A DNA stretch of 35,382 bases from Desulfovibrio aminophilus DSM 12254 (GCF_000422565.1 NZ_AUMA01000019.1:1-35382), one strand, 5' to 3'; shown: positions 1-7,676, counted from the first letter of the stretch. The notes: a model not told the origin generated them from the sequence alone. A program made the numbers and translations.

Positions 1-98
1 TGGTCCACCAGGCTGTTGAGCGCGTCCGGACGAAGGAACACGCCGCCCAGCACGGCCTGCTCGGCCTCCAGGGCCTGGGGGGTGAGGCGCGCGGTCAT
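1..98 (-). CDS. DnaB-like replicative helicase, N-terminal fragment (runs off window)
   Basis: Only the first 32 complete codons are present; the gene continues past base 1. The visible peptide starts MTARLTPQALEAEQAVLGG and continues through VFLRPDALNSL. This matches the start of the DnaB N-terminal domain, where the P-x-x-LEAEQ(A/S)VLGG motif is highly characteristic. DnaB is the hexameric 5'-3' replicative helicase. The ATG at 98 overlaps the stop of the preceding RMF-Lar-like gene as ATGA, so both are probably co-translated. A helicase is unexpected here, because Mu-type phages recruit host DnaB through PriA restart proteins. The ATPase domain cannot be seen, so a truncated helicase, a DnaB-domain protein or a gene of a neighbouring element remain possible. 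Confidence 0.7.
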   Translation of the reverse strand, partial: MTARLTPQALEAEQAVLGGVFLRPDALNSLVD

Positions 99-445
99 AC
101 AGCACTCCCATGATCCCAGGCAGCCCACGCGGACTCCCTAGAGGAGTAGGCTCCTGCACTCGCCCCGCACCCCCCACACGCCACCCAATACATGACAGGG
201 CGGCCAAATTGCGTGGACTCCAGACAGCCGCATCCACCACAAAAAGGACACATCCGATGCTCTCCCCCCAGCACGGCCTGCGCGGCGCGGCGGCGCTCAT
301 CCTCCATACGCTCAGACTCCCATGCCTCCTCCCACAGTCTGCGGCTGACAGGGCTCCGCATCGGATTGGCCTCCAGAGGGATGCCGGAGAGATACGCCCG
401 GCGGCCCTTAGCCCTGGCGTTGGCCCAGGTGGCGCGTTCGCTCAT
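95..445 (-). CDS. RMF-like / Lar-like zinc-finger fusion protein
   Basis: 116 aa. Residues about 8-44 (ARAKGRRAYLSGIPLEANP … W..AWES) have the G-x2-A-x-x-G … NP … W-x3-W pattern of ribosome modulation factor, which dimerises ribosomes in stationary-phase enterobacteria. Residues 65-112 carry CPFCG (Cys66, Cys69), a further pair at 90 and 93 (CGGCGA), and a terminal SRESAWAAWDHG stretch. That is the layout of Lar-family restriction-alleviation proteins (CPFCG … C-x2-CGA … A…WN). The start at 445 has a good AGGAGG four bases upstream and overlaps the ASCH gene stop (ATGA). The role is inferred: host-takeover or anti-restriction at infection. Either half could be a plain zinc-binding or nucleic-acid-binding module instead. 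Confidence 0.7.
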   Translation of the reverse strand: MSERATWANARAKGRRAYLSGIPLEANPMRSPVSRRLWEEAWESERMEDERRRAAQAVLGGEHRMCPFCGGCGCLESTQFGRPVMYWVACGGCGASAGAYSSRESAWAAWDHGSAV

Positions 446-918
446 GCGGCCTCCTGGAGTGGATAGGGATAATCCACCTGAAAGAACCCCAATCGACCAG
501 GGCAGGGCCAGAATCGCAACGGCAGTGCATTGCTCACCTTCCACCACCACTTCCCCGGCTCACACCACGGGGAAATTCTCACGTCAGGGTCTGTTGCCCT
601 CATGAAGAATGAAATGGTGGCCACGCCCACGATGCCGCCCAGGTCCAGGGCCTGGGACATGGGGTTGAGGGTGTGCCAGGGCAGCAGCTGGCCCGTGGTC
701 CGGTTGTAGGCGAGCTGGGCGGCCTGCCAGACGGGCATGGACGAGCCTCGCCGCGAATAGTCCGGCTCCCAGGGGCACTTCCGCGCTGCGGCATGGATGA
801 GCACGGGCACATTCAAATACTTGGTCGGCGGCGACCAGGAGCGGTTTTCGACGTCCTTGAGCCCCAGGGCGATCAGCGCGGCCCACGGCTGGCGGATGGA
901 GAGGGCGGGGAGGATCAT
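442..918 (-). CDS. ASCH domain protein
   Basis: 158 aa. The N-terminus MILPALSIRQPWAALIALG, followed by KDVENRSW and later PVLIHAAA, is the classic opening of ASCH-domain proteins (PUA-like beta-barrel fold). ASCH proteins bind RNA or modified nucleosides; some cleave RNA or act as amidohydrolases on acetylated cytidine. The phage substrate is unknown. The Met at 918 was chosen because it opens the conserved motif and forms an ATGA overlap with the 31-aa gene upstream. The C-terminus (EPGKWWWKV … PCPGRLGFFQVDYP) is rich in aromatics, as usual in this family. It sits between small zinc proteins in the accessory operon, so a role in RNA or defence interference is inference only. Confidence 0.85.
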   Translation of the reverse strand: MILPALSIRQPWAALIALGLKDVENRSWSPPTKYLNVPVLIHAAARKCPWEPDYSRRGSSMPVWQAAQLAYNRTTGQLLPWHTLNPMSQALDLGGIVGVATISFFMRATDPDVRISPWCEPGKWWWKVSNALPLRFWPCPGRLGFFQVDYPYPLQEAA

Positions 919-1010
919 TGCACACCCGCCGATGGGGCGTGGCACACTTCGCCCGCCAACTCCCACGAGGGGGACTCTCCGCAACCAGGACAAAGGGTCG
1001 GGGCGCTCAC
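915..1010 (-). CDS. 31-aa Cys-rich microprotein
   Basis: A very short reading frame starting at GTG 1010, reading VSAPTLCPGCGESPSWELAG then EVCHAPSAGVQ. It contains CPGC and a downstream CH, a possible zinc knuckle. Support for it being real is positional. Its GTG overlaps the upstream stop as GTGA, and its TGA overlaps the ASCH start as ATGA, the same coupling used across this phage. Without it a 90-base gap would break an otherwise gap-free operon. It resembles the small Com-type zinc proteins only in size and Cys content. No function is claimed. Confidence 0.55.
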   Translation of the reverse strand: MSAPTLCPGCGESPSWELAGEVCHAPSAGVQ

Positions 1011-1387
1011 GACGCGCCTCCCATCACCTTGCCGATCACGCACCACGGCTCATGGCCGAGGTAGGGGTTCCGGCGGCAGCGCGGGCATTCGCCGTCACTG
1101 CACCACTGCACCTCTGCCAACGCCTCGCGCAGGGCGGCAATCTCGGCCCGGAGACCGCCAAAGGTGCCGGGCCGGTCGGCATCTTCCAGGGTGATGCCGT
1201 ACGTCTCCTGGAACGCGACATAGGCGCTCTTGATTTCTGCGATGTCCTCCTGGAGCTTGTCGCGTTCGGCCACGACATCGCGCACCAGGTCCACCAGTTC
1301 ATGCAGCGCGGCGCTGGAGATGCCTGGGAACTGGGCAGGATGGAGAATGCGGATCAGTAGCGACTCAAGACGCGGATCGACGGGCAT
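1007..1387 (-). CDS. hypothetical coiled-coil protein with C-terminal Cys cluster
   Basis: 126 aa. The ATG at 1387 has an excellent GGAGGT five bases upstream, better than the ATG at 1405. The middle (about 28-95) is rich in Leu, Glu and Ala with heptad-like spacing (ELVDLVRDVVAERDKLQEDI, then AEIAALREALAEV) and is likely a coiled coil. The tail has CSDGECPRCRRN … EPWCVIG, a possible CX4CX2C…C metal site. It starts inside the 3' end of the DksA-like gene (23-base overlap). I do not recognise the family. Coiled coil plus zinc site suggests an adaptor or nucleic-acid binder, which is inference. Confidence 0.75.
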   Translation of the reverse strand: MPVDPRLESLLIRILHPAQFPGISSAALHELVDLVRDVVAERDKLQEDIAEIKSAYVAFQETYGITLEDADRPGTFGGLRAEIAALREALAEVQWCSDGECPRCRRNPYLGHEPWCVIGKVMGGAS

Positions 1388-1610
1388 TGTACACCTCCAT
1401 CTCATAATCTTGCTGGCATTCGGCGCAGCGCTCGGCGTCCGGCACGGCGGCCAGGCGCGCCACCGGAATAGGCTCGCCGCATTCGCGGCAGCAGGGAACG
1501 CCGTCGATCCACTCCGGTCCCCGGCCGGGCAGCCGGTTGGTGACCCGGCCCAGGGCTTCGGCGTTGTCCAGGGCGATGGCCAGCTGGCTCAGATCCACTT
1601 CGTCAGCCAC
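1365..1610 (-). CDS. DksA/TraR-family zinc-finger protein
   Basis: 81 aa from a GTG at 1610 with GGAGG seven bases upstream. Cys41-x2-Cys44-x17-Cys62-x2-Cys65 is exactly the CX2CX17CX2C spacing of the DksA/TraR zinc finger, and PIPVARLAAVPDAERC is the family's usual linker. TraR-type proteins bind the RNA polymerase secondary channel and can mimic DksA plus ppGpp; phage and plasmid members are about 70-90 aa, as here. A short N-terminal helix (DEVDLSQLAIALDNAEAL) precedes the finger. It lies in the post-fibre accessory operon; a role in redirecting host transcription is inferred from the family. Confidence 0.88.
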   Translation of the reverse strand: MADEVDLSQLAIALDNAEALGRVTNRLPGRGPEWIDGVPCCRECGEPIPVARLAAVPDAERCAECQQDYEMEVYNARRSAS

Positions 1611-1731
1611 GGCGACGCCTCCAACTCTTCGCCACCCTGGCCACTGCCCAGCCGAAGCCGACCACCAGAGCCAGGCCCAGGGCCAGGCCCAGAACGGCCA
1701 CAATCTCCAGCCCGCGCGCGATCTCGTGCAT
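1603..1731 (-). CDS. small single-pass membrane protein (42 aa)
   Basis: Short frame from ATG 1731 to TGA 1603. A hydrophobic segment of about 22 residues (IVAVLGLALGLALVVGFGWAVA) is followed by a basic tail (KSWRRRRG), which predicts an N-out/C-in membrane anchor by the positive-inside rule. It starts two bases after the fibre-assembly gene stop, behind a GGGGG run, and overlaps the DksA-like gene start by eight bases. Both junctions fit the tight packing of the operon. Function is unknown; superinfection exclusion or lysis control are possibilities without direct support. Confidence 0.6.
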   Translation of the reverse strand: MHEIARGLEIVAVLGLALGLALVVGFGWAVARVAKSWRRRRG

Positions 1732-1733
1732 GG

Positions 1734-2111
1734 CTACGCCCCCGGGGCCACGGGCCAGGTCACGCTGCCCGGGAATCCCGCCTGGCCGGTGATGTCGCGC
1801 AGCTCCTGGCGGTAGGCGGCCCAAGCGGTTTTGGTCGCGGCCGGGAGCGGGCTGTCCTGCAACTGGGTCCAGTCGCAGGCTGTGAGCAGGGCGTCGCGCT
1901 GGGCGCGGATGGCGGCGGCCTGGTCGGCTTCGGTGGGCTGGTTCGCGGCGGCCAACAGAGAGGCGAACACCTCGTCGGCGACCACCCGTTCCTCGTAGTC
2001 CGCCGCCTCCCCGCCATAGTCCGCCACAGCCTGGGAAATGAGTCCGCCGAGCGGATCAATGCTCTGTGCGCCGCACAACGCGCCATCAGACTTACGGATA
2101 CAACAGTACAT
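1734..2111 (-). CDS. tail fibre assembly protein-like
   Basis: 125 aa. The C-terminal half (RDALLTACDWTQLQDSPLP … KTAWAAYRQELRDI … FP … VTWP) is the conserved signature of phage tail-fibre assembly/chaperone proteins, where RD.LL..CDWTQ.PD and W..YRQ.LRDIT are typical. The N-terminal part is variable (MYCCIRKSDGALCG). The start at 2111 has GGGGGAG three bases upstream. It lies directly downstream of the pyocin-knob fibre, the normal position for a chaperone that helps fold and trimerise that fibre. The family call is firm; partner specificity is inferred from adjacency. Confidence 0.85.
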   Translation of the reverse strand: MYCCIRKSDGALCGAQSIDPLGGLISQAVADYGGEAADYEERVVADEVFASLLAAANQPTEADQAAAIRAQRDALLTACDWTQLQDSPLPAATKTAWAAYRQELRDITGQAGFPGSVTWPVAPGA

Positions 2112-2119
2112 TGCTCCCC

Positions 2120-2992
2120 CTATGCCGGACCGATCAGCGCCTGGACCGTCGCCATTCCAGTGGGCGCTCCATCTTTGCCCCACGTGACCGTGAATTGATT
2201 GTTGGCCACGGCAGTAACTTTTCCAGCGATATAGTTGCTGATATTGTAAGGGCCAGCCCATATACTGTAGGCCCCCCGCCCAATCGCCGATCCGGTCATA
2301 TTAATGGCGGCCCATCGGGTCGTCAGATCGTCGAACCCGACCGACCCCATATCCCCGCCAGCATTGGCGCTGAAGTTGAACCGCGCCGGGGTGAAGCCCC
2401 AATTCCCGGTGACGACCTGTGTCCCGGCTGCGAGGCTCAAATCGCGCGTAAAGGACACCAAGACCGGCGACGCGGACGCCCCTATCTCCGCCCACGCGCC
2501 CCAGGTTCCGTGGTGCCGGCAGCGCACATATGTCTTCCCCGTGGTCACATTGGTCGCGCGCTGGATCAGGTTGTTGACGTTGTAGGCGTGGACCACCTCG
2601 AGGGACCACGGCACCGTGCCGGTGACCGGGAAGTGCGTGCAGGAGGCCGCGTAGACGGCGTAATACCCGGCCGTGGTCAGCGAGTCGCAGTCGACCGCCG
2701 CAGTGATGTAGATCGTGTCCCGCTGCGCCTTGAGCGTCGTGCGCGCGGCCGTGTCGTTGGCGTCGTCCAGGAGCGTTTTGATATAGTCGGAGACGGTGAA
2801 GCCGAACGCCGCCCACGTGGGAGTGGCGGCGACGAGCCGCCAGACGCTGCCGTCGTCCACCTGCAGGGCGATCTTGTTGATGTCGCCGGAAGTTATCCCC
2901 GTGGCAGCCGCCCTGGCGGCCGCGTTGGCGAAGACCCAGCGGAAAGGAGTATGCACCGCTTCACCCGAAAAAGACCTGTGGATCGCACCCAT
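2120..2992 (-). CDS. tail fibre with pyocin-knob domain
   Basis: 290 aa, ATG 2992 overlapping the tail-tip gene stop (ATGA). Residues about 1-90 form an Ala-rich stalk base (FANAAARAAATGI … YIKTLLDDANDTAA). Residues about 100-171 (DCDSLTTAGYYAVYAASCTH … VHAYNVNNLIQRATNV … YVRCRHHGTWGAW) match the pyocin-knob fold seen in R-pyocin and phage fibres. The C-terminal 110 residues (GNWGFTPARFNF … AINMTGSAIG) are probably the receptor-binding head. It is the likely host-range determinant together with the tail-tip insert. It is short for a fibre, so it may be a side fibre or a spike attached to the tip protein. Confidence 0.82.
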   Translation of the reverse strand: MGAIHRSFSGEAVHTPFRWVFANAAARAAATGITSGDINKIALQVDDGSVWRLVAATPTWAAFGFTVSDYIKTLLDDANDTAARTTLKAQRDTIYITAAVDCDSLTTAGYYAVYAASCTHFPVTGTVPWSLEVVHAYNVNNLIQRATNVTTGKTYVRCRHHGTWGAWAEIGASASPVLVSFTRDLSLAAGTQVVTGNWGFTPARFNFSANAGGDMGSVGFDDLTTRWAAINMTGSAIGRGAYSIWAGPYNISNYIAGKVTAVANNQFTVTWGKDGAPTGMATVQALIGPA

Positions 2993-5900
2993 CAGACCAC
3001 CTCGAAAACATTTTGAGTAACGCCGTTGATAGTTTCGACCACCGGCTCCTCCACCCCATTCACCATCTCGACGACCTGCTCGTATATCCCGCTCAGGTTG
3101 TCGCCGGTGAAATCCACGTCCACGACCTGGCCGTCCGCCGGGTTCGACGATCCGCTCACACAAAGCTGGTAGAAGAAGCCAGTTTCCAGGCCCGGCACGT
3201 CGTAGGCCGGGTATTTGGTCGTGGTGACGAACGTCCAATCCGTCTCGCCGACCCTGCGCTTCCAGACGTAGAAATCGATGGCCGCGCCGCGCCAGAACAG
3301 CTGCAGGCGCTGCTGGTACAGACCGTCGATATACCGCTGCGACACGGCGGCCCGCAGGCCGCGCACGGCGGCCAGGCCGGTGGGGGGCAGGGACACGGGT
3401 TCCTCGCCGGAGTCCTCATAGACCTCGGCGGCATACTCCAATCCCTCCACGGCGAACCGCATGCCGGTCGTCCGCCGGATGCGATCCACCCGGAACAGGC
3501 GGATGTTGCGCTCGGCCTCGCCCACGGAAAAGGCCGCGTCCTTGGCCGGAGCGTATTGCAGCGGCGTGGCCAGCACCACCTCGTCGGTCTCCGTGGCCAC
3601 GGACACGACCGTCAGGGTCGCCTCTTCCACCAGGGCCTCGCCCGTGTCCTCGTTGCGCCGGTCCTGGTGCATGATCGTGATGACATAGGCCGTATTGGGC
3701 TCCAGGGTGACGGGCCGGTCCAGGGGCACCCGCAGGAGCGTCGCTCCGGCGCGGATGAGGCCGGATTGCCCCCACTGCATCACGTCGTTGGCCACCTGGA
3801 CGACGTCGCCCTCCTGGAACCCGAGGGCCTGCCAGGACAACGTCTGCCGCCAGGTTCGGGACAGGTAGCGGTTGCAGCGCATGAGGTAGTCGCCATAGGC
3901 CCTGGCCAGGGTCACGTCGTTGCAGGCGGCCAGGGTGTGGCTGACGATCTTGGGCGGCCGGGTGAGCGTGTTGTACCAGGGCCCGGGCACGAAGATCGTG
4001 GTGTTGCCCTTGTCCTTGTCGAAGTAGGTGATCTGGACGCCGTCCGCGCGTTCGGACGCCTTGATGTAGCCCAGGCCGCAGGAGGCGTGGACCGTGTTGC
4101 CCATCGTGGCCAGGAACCCCTGCTTCGGCGTGGACGCCGGGCGGTCCGAGATGCAGCCGATCCGCGTGCCGCGCTCCACCACCCGGAACCGGCCGAAATT
4201 GCCCACGTGGCCCAGGGCCGTGAGCATGTCCATCGGCGTGTCGAAGTACATCGACCCCTTGATGCCCTTGATGTCGTCCCACTCGGCCGCCGAGGCGAAC
4301 TCGGCGAGGATCACCCGCGACGCCTGGAAGCCGCAGCCGTACCTCCGGGCGCGGACCATGTCGTAGGCCATCCAGGCCGGATTTTCGGCCGAGCGGCGGG
4401 CCAGGCCCGATGGGATGTAGGGGGTGAGGTCGCCGCGTTCGAGCTGCGCGCCCCACAGGTAGGCATTATCCGCGCGGTCGCCGAGGATGGAGGGATAGAC
4501 CGCCGCCTGGATGAAATCGTTCGCCGCCCCGGTCGCGCCGCCTGACATGGTCTTCTTCACGGACACGCGCCACCAGTCCGACGCGCCGACCTTCTCCAGG
4601 GTGGTCATCGCCGGGGCGGGGTTCGTGATGATGGCACCGGTCGCCGGATTGAACTCGATGTAGACCACGCCTGCGGAGACGCCCGCGACATACTCGTACA
4701 TCTGCACATGGACCTTCGAGGACGTCCCGGCGGCCACATGGACGCTGAACGTGAAAACGCCAGACTCCCCGGCAACCAGCGGCTCACGCTGGAACACGAA
4801 CGCCTGTTTCCCCGCCTCGCTCGACGTGTCCTGAGCCAGTTGGCCGGAAGTGGTCCCGTCGGGAGCCGCTTTCGCGGCGGGGGTGATGGTCGTGTATGCG
4901 CTCCGGAGCCAGGTCGACGCCGTGAAGTCGCTGGAATCCGCGAACAGATTGTGGGCGGGCAGGGCCAGAGACGCGTCCGCCGGGACCGGCACGGTCATGC
5001 ACAGGACGTCGCAGGTGACCACCGGCTCGCTGGAGGACAGTTTGTCCGTGGCCAGCGCGCGCACGGCCAGCAACGCCGAATAGGGATAACGGAAATCGTC
5101 CGGAACGATCTCCTGCATGTATTCGAAATAGGTGTCGTTGATGTAGTCCGTGCCCGACGGCGGGATCTCGGCCAGCCGGACCCGCACGTCGTACTGCGCC
5201 GGGGCCAGGTCGTTGATGCGGTAATAGCGCATCACGGCCGTGCGCTTGGCGGCCGTGATCTCGAAGGTGTTCCAGACGGTCCACTCGGTGGCCGAGGCCG
5301 TCTTGTACTGCGCCTCGACCTTGACCGTGGTGTTGGCCAGGGCCGTGCCCGAGACCTGGCACAACGCCGGGCAGGTGATGCCGATGCCGATGGAGTGGAT
5401 CCCGGTGCCCATCGTCCTGGCCGTGCTCCACTCCTGGTCGCGGGAGAGCTTCAGGGACAGGCCATGCTCGTACACCCCGTCGTTGAACCAGGGGATGACG
5501 TCCTGCCACCTGGTGCCGGGCCGGAAGACGGTTTCAACGGAGTCGTAGTTGGAAAGCGGGTTGCCGTCGATCTTGATGTTCTGGACCGCGTCCACCGGGC
5601 CCTCGCCCAGAAGGAACAGGAGGTTCAGGTACTGCTTGTCGCCGTCCGTGGTGATGTGCCGGGCGATGCGCTGCGGCTTGACGTTGTGGCAGTGCCCGTA
5701 AGGCTTGGGCACCCGGCCGCCGGGCTGCACCGGGTTGGTGGTGGACGAGTCCCATTTGTAGGTGGCGGACTCCTCCAGGCCGTTGGACGCGATGGCGGAC
5801 GACTTGCCCGCCGAGGACGGGGACAGCACCGTGCTGACTATCCCGGTGACGGCCAGGGACACCACACCGGCCATGATCTTGCCGAACATGAGGCCCGCGC

Positions 5901-6288
5901 CCACGCTGGACATGATCCCGGCGTTGAAGGCCCAGACGCCGATGGCCTGGCCGATTCCCGGGGCCAGCATCATCATGCCCAGACTGACCACGGCCCCCAG
6001 GCCGTCGCTGCCGCCGTCGCCGCCGCCGTCGCGCGGGACGACCCGGAAGAAGACGCTGTCGCCGGGCTGCACCTCGTAGCAGGCGGCCTCGAACTCGGTC
6101 AGGACGCGGCCGTTGACGCTCACGCCCAGGGCCAGGCCCTCGGGAATGGGCATGCCGGTCGGGGCGTAGTCCCGAGGCCGACGCCCGAACTCCCAGGCCG
6201 CCCACTCGGAGACGGTGCGCTCCGGAGCCAGGGGGTTGGGCATGACCGTGACGAGCACGTCACCCAAGGGGTGTTTGGCCGCGCTCAC
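2992..6288 (-). CDS. central tail-tip protein, lambda I-J-like fusion with inserted jelly-roll-like domain
   Basis: 1098 aa from GTG 6288, which overlaps the K-like stop (GTGA). Residues about 15-85 (VTVMPNPLAPERTVSEWAAW … YEVQPGDSVFFRVVP) and a hydrophobic Gly/Ala stretch at about 95-158 resemble lambda gpI. From about 175 (YKWDSSTTNPVQPGGRVPKPYG, then GEGPVDAVQNIKIDGNPL) it follows host-specificity protein J. Residues about 445-627 (HNLFADSSDFTAS … DWWRVSVKKT … LWGAQLERGDLTPYIPS) look like a carbohydrate-binding-type jelly roll inserted in the J core. FNIII-like segments follow (SLPPTGLAAV …). It closes the tail tube and recognises the receptor. The adjacent M-L-K order supports the call. 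Confidence 0.88.
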   Translation of the reverse strand: MSAAKHPLGDVLVTVMPNPLAPERTVSEWAAWEFGRRPRDYAPTGMPIPEGLALGVSVNGRVLTEFEAACYEVQPGDSVFFRVVPRDGGGDGGSDGLGAVVSLGMMMLAPGIGQAIGVWAFNAGIMSSVGAGLMFGKIMAGVVSLAVTGIVSTVLSPSSAGKSSAIASNGLEESATYKWDSSTTNPVQPGGRVPKPYGHCHNVKPQRIARHITTDGDKQYLNLLFLLGEGPVDAVQNIKIDGNPLSNYDSVETVFRPGTRWQDVIPWFNDGVYEHGLSLKLSRDQEWSTARTMGTGIHSIGIGITCPALCQVSGTALANTTVKVEAQYKTASATEWTVWNTFEITAAKRTAVMRYYRINDLAPAQYDVRVRLAEIPPSGTDYINDTYFEYMQEIVPDDFRYPYSALLAVRALATDKLSSSEPVVTCDVLCMTVPVPADASLALPAHNLFADSSDFTASTWLRSAYTTITPAAKAAPDGTTSGQLAQDTSSEAGKQAFVFQREPLVAGESGVFTFSVHVAAGTSSKVHVQMYEYVAGVSAGVVYIEFNPATGAIITNPAPAMTTLEKVGASDWWRVSVKKTMSGGATGAANDFIQAAVYPSILGDRADNAYLWGAQLERGDLTPYIPSGLARRSAENPAWMAYDMVRARRYGCGFQASRVILAEFASAAEWDDIKGIKGSMYFDTPMDMLTALGHVGNFGRFRVVERGTRIGCISDRPASTPKQGFLATMGNTVHASCGLGYIKASERADGVQITYFDKDKGNTTIFVPGPWYNTLTRPPKIVSHTLAACNDVTLARAYGDYLMRCNRYLSRTWRQTLSWQALGFQEGDVVQVANDVMQWGQSGLIRAGATLLRVPLDRPVTLEPNTAYVITIMHQDRRNEDTGEALVEEATLTVVSVATETDEVVLATPLQYAPAKDAAFSVGEAERNIRLFRVDRIRRTTGMRFAVEGLEYAAEVYEDSGEEPVSLPPTGLAAVRGLRAAVSQRYIDGLYQQRLQLFWRGAAIDFYVWKRRVGETDWTFVTTTKYPAYDVPGLETGFFYQLCVSGSSNPADGQVVDVDFTGDNLSGIYEQVVEMVNGVEEPVVETINGVTQNVFEVV

Positions 6289-6716
6289 GGACGCCCTCCG
6301 GCCCAGGCCTTGATCTCCTCGACCTTGCCCGCGAACTCGGCCAGGCTGGTGGACTGCACGCCGCGCCGCCGGGTGATGTGGATGAAGTCTCCGCCGCCCA
6401 CGTAGGTTCCGAAATGGGACCGGGCCCAGGCCGCGCCCGGGGCCATGCCGCGCAACACCACCACGCAGGGGGCTTCCGGAGCGTCCAGCGTCCGCCAGCG
6501 CGGGGATCGCGTCTCGCGGGCCCAAACCTCATGCACGGCCGCCGACCTGGTGCAGCCGACGCCGAGGTCCGGCAGCTCCACGCCGTACAGCCGGTGCGCG
6601 GCCATGACCAGGCCCCAGCAGTCGTAGAGCGGGCACCTAGTGACCGGGTCGATCTCACCCCGGCCGTCGTCCCGGAACAGGGCCGTGAACAGGCGGCTGA
6701 AGTCCGGGCTAGACAT
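6285..6716 (-). CDS. NlpC/P60-type tail-tip peptidase (lambda K-like)
   Basis: 143 aa. YDCWGLV with Cys33 is the nucleophile motif of NlpC/P60 cysteine peptidases, and SHFGTYVGGGDFIH supplies candidate His101 or His113. These enzymes cut peptidoglycan stem peptides so that the tail tip can pass the wall during DNA entry. Lambda gpK carries an extra JAMM domain that is absent here, so this is a minimal K. It starts inside the L-like gene end (8-base overlap) and its stop overlaps the tip-protein GTG. The call rests on motif plus M-L-K-J order. Confidence 0.88.
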   Translation of the reverse strand: MSSPDFSRLFTALFRDDGRGEIDPVTRCPLYDCWGLVMAAHRLYGVELPDLGVGCTRSAAVHEVWARETRSPRWRTLDAPEAPCVVVLRGMAPGAAWARSHFGTYVGGGDFIHITRRRGVQSTSLAEFAGKVEEIKAWAGGRP

Positions 6717-7332
6717 GGGCCCCCTCGATGGAGGTCACCGGGAACCCCCCGAAAATCACACTGTTGATGTAGGTGCCCCGGCAGGTGGCCAGGTTCCGGT
6801 CGCAGGTGGCCACGTGGGGGCACTCCTCGACCTGGGTCCAGGGGCAGTATCCAGTCAACACGGAGCGCGCCGGGAACACCTTGCCGAACAGCCTGTCCGC
6901 GCCCACGGTGACGAGCACCCAGCGCATGGGCTCGGGCACGTCGATCCCATGCTCCTCGAACCAGTACTCGGCCTCGGGCTCGGCCTGAGCCAGCAGATTG
7001 GAGTTGACGTTGATCAGCCGCATGGGAATCGGTTCGCGGCCGTGGACCTTGCGGTAGTCCTCGAGCTGCTCGACGTGGCGGAGCATGGCCCCGCTCACGT
7101 TGGAGACGCGCATCGTCAGTTCCTGCGCCTCGCCGCCGCCCTCCTGGATGTCGTCGAAGTCGAACCAGATGTGGTTCCAGATGGTGCCGCTGCCCGTGGG
7201 CCACTCGATGTCCTCGGTGTTGCGGACCACCCGGATGGTCTCGCCGTAGGACAGCTCGATCTCCAGGAGCCAGAGGTAGGCCCCGGAGCCGTGGCGGGAT
7301 TGCTTCTCGATGATGGACAGCAGCGACGGCAT
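6709..7332 (-). CDS. minor tail protein L-like with Cys cluster
   Basis: 207 aa, ATG 7332 overlapping the preceding stop (ATGA). The first half is a beta-rich tail domain (AYLWLLEIELSYGETIRVVRN …). The C-terminal region carries CPWTQVEECPHVATCDRNLATCRG, four or five cysteines in the pattern seen in lambda gpL, whose C-terminal domain binds an iron-sulfur cluster. It connects the distal tail and the tip. Position between M-like and K-like genes supports the assignment. Whether a 4Fe-4S cluster is actually bound is inferred from the family. Confidence 0.82.
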   Translation of the reverse strand: MPSLLSIIEKQSRHGSGAYLWLLEIELSYGETIRVVRNTEDIEWPTGSGTIWNHIWFDFDDIQEGGGEAQELTMRVSNVSGAMLRHVEQLEDYRKVHGREPIPMRLINVNSNLLAQAEPEAEYWFEEHGIDVPEPMRWVLVTVGADRLFGKVFPARSVLTGYCPWTQVEECPHVATCDRNLATCRGTYINSVIFGGFPVTSIEGAHV

Positions 7333-7676
7333 CAGCTCACCCTCTTCATGGTCAGGGTCGCGCTGTAGCCGGGCTTCCCTTTGGCGGTCGACCACTTGAG
7401 GGGCTGGTCGCCGGAGAGCCGACACGTGAGGATCTGCCCGGTGTTGGGGTGCGCGTACTCGAACGTCCCGGCCCGGCCCTCGCCCCGGACCCAGGCCTCC
7501 AGGAGGTCCAGGTGCTCCTGGGGCAGCCCCTCCCAGGACGCCTGCATGGGGGTGTTGGCCGGGGCCGTGAACATGGGCCGCGACCCGTCCTGGCCTCCCG
7601 CGTAGTCCTCCTCCAGACGCGGGTCGTACACCCCGCCGGTGAGGCTGTTCGCTCGGCGGATGTTGGGAAACGCCAT
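7332..7676 (-). CDS. minor tail protein M-like
   Basis: 114 aa. Its start overlaps the tape-measure stop (TGATG) and its stop overlaps the L-like start. The sequence (MFTAPANTPMQASWEGLPQEHLDLLEAWVRG … GTFEYAHPNTGQILTCRLSGDQPLKW) fits the small distal-tail proteins of the lambda gpM type, with a beta-rich C-terminus. Length is close to lambda M (about 110 aa). The functional call depends mostly on gene order: tape measure, M, L, K, J. Confidence 0.72.
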   Translation of the reverse strand: MAFPNIRRANSLTGGVYDPRLEEDYAGGQDGSRPMFTAPANTPMQASWEGLPQEHLDLLEAWVRGEGRAGTFEYAHPNTGQILTCRLSGDQPLKWSTAKGKPGYSATLTMKRVS

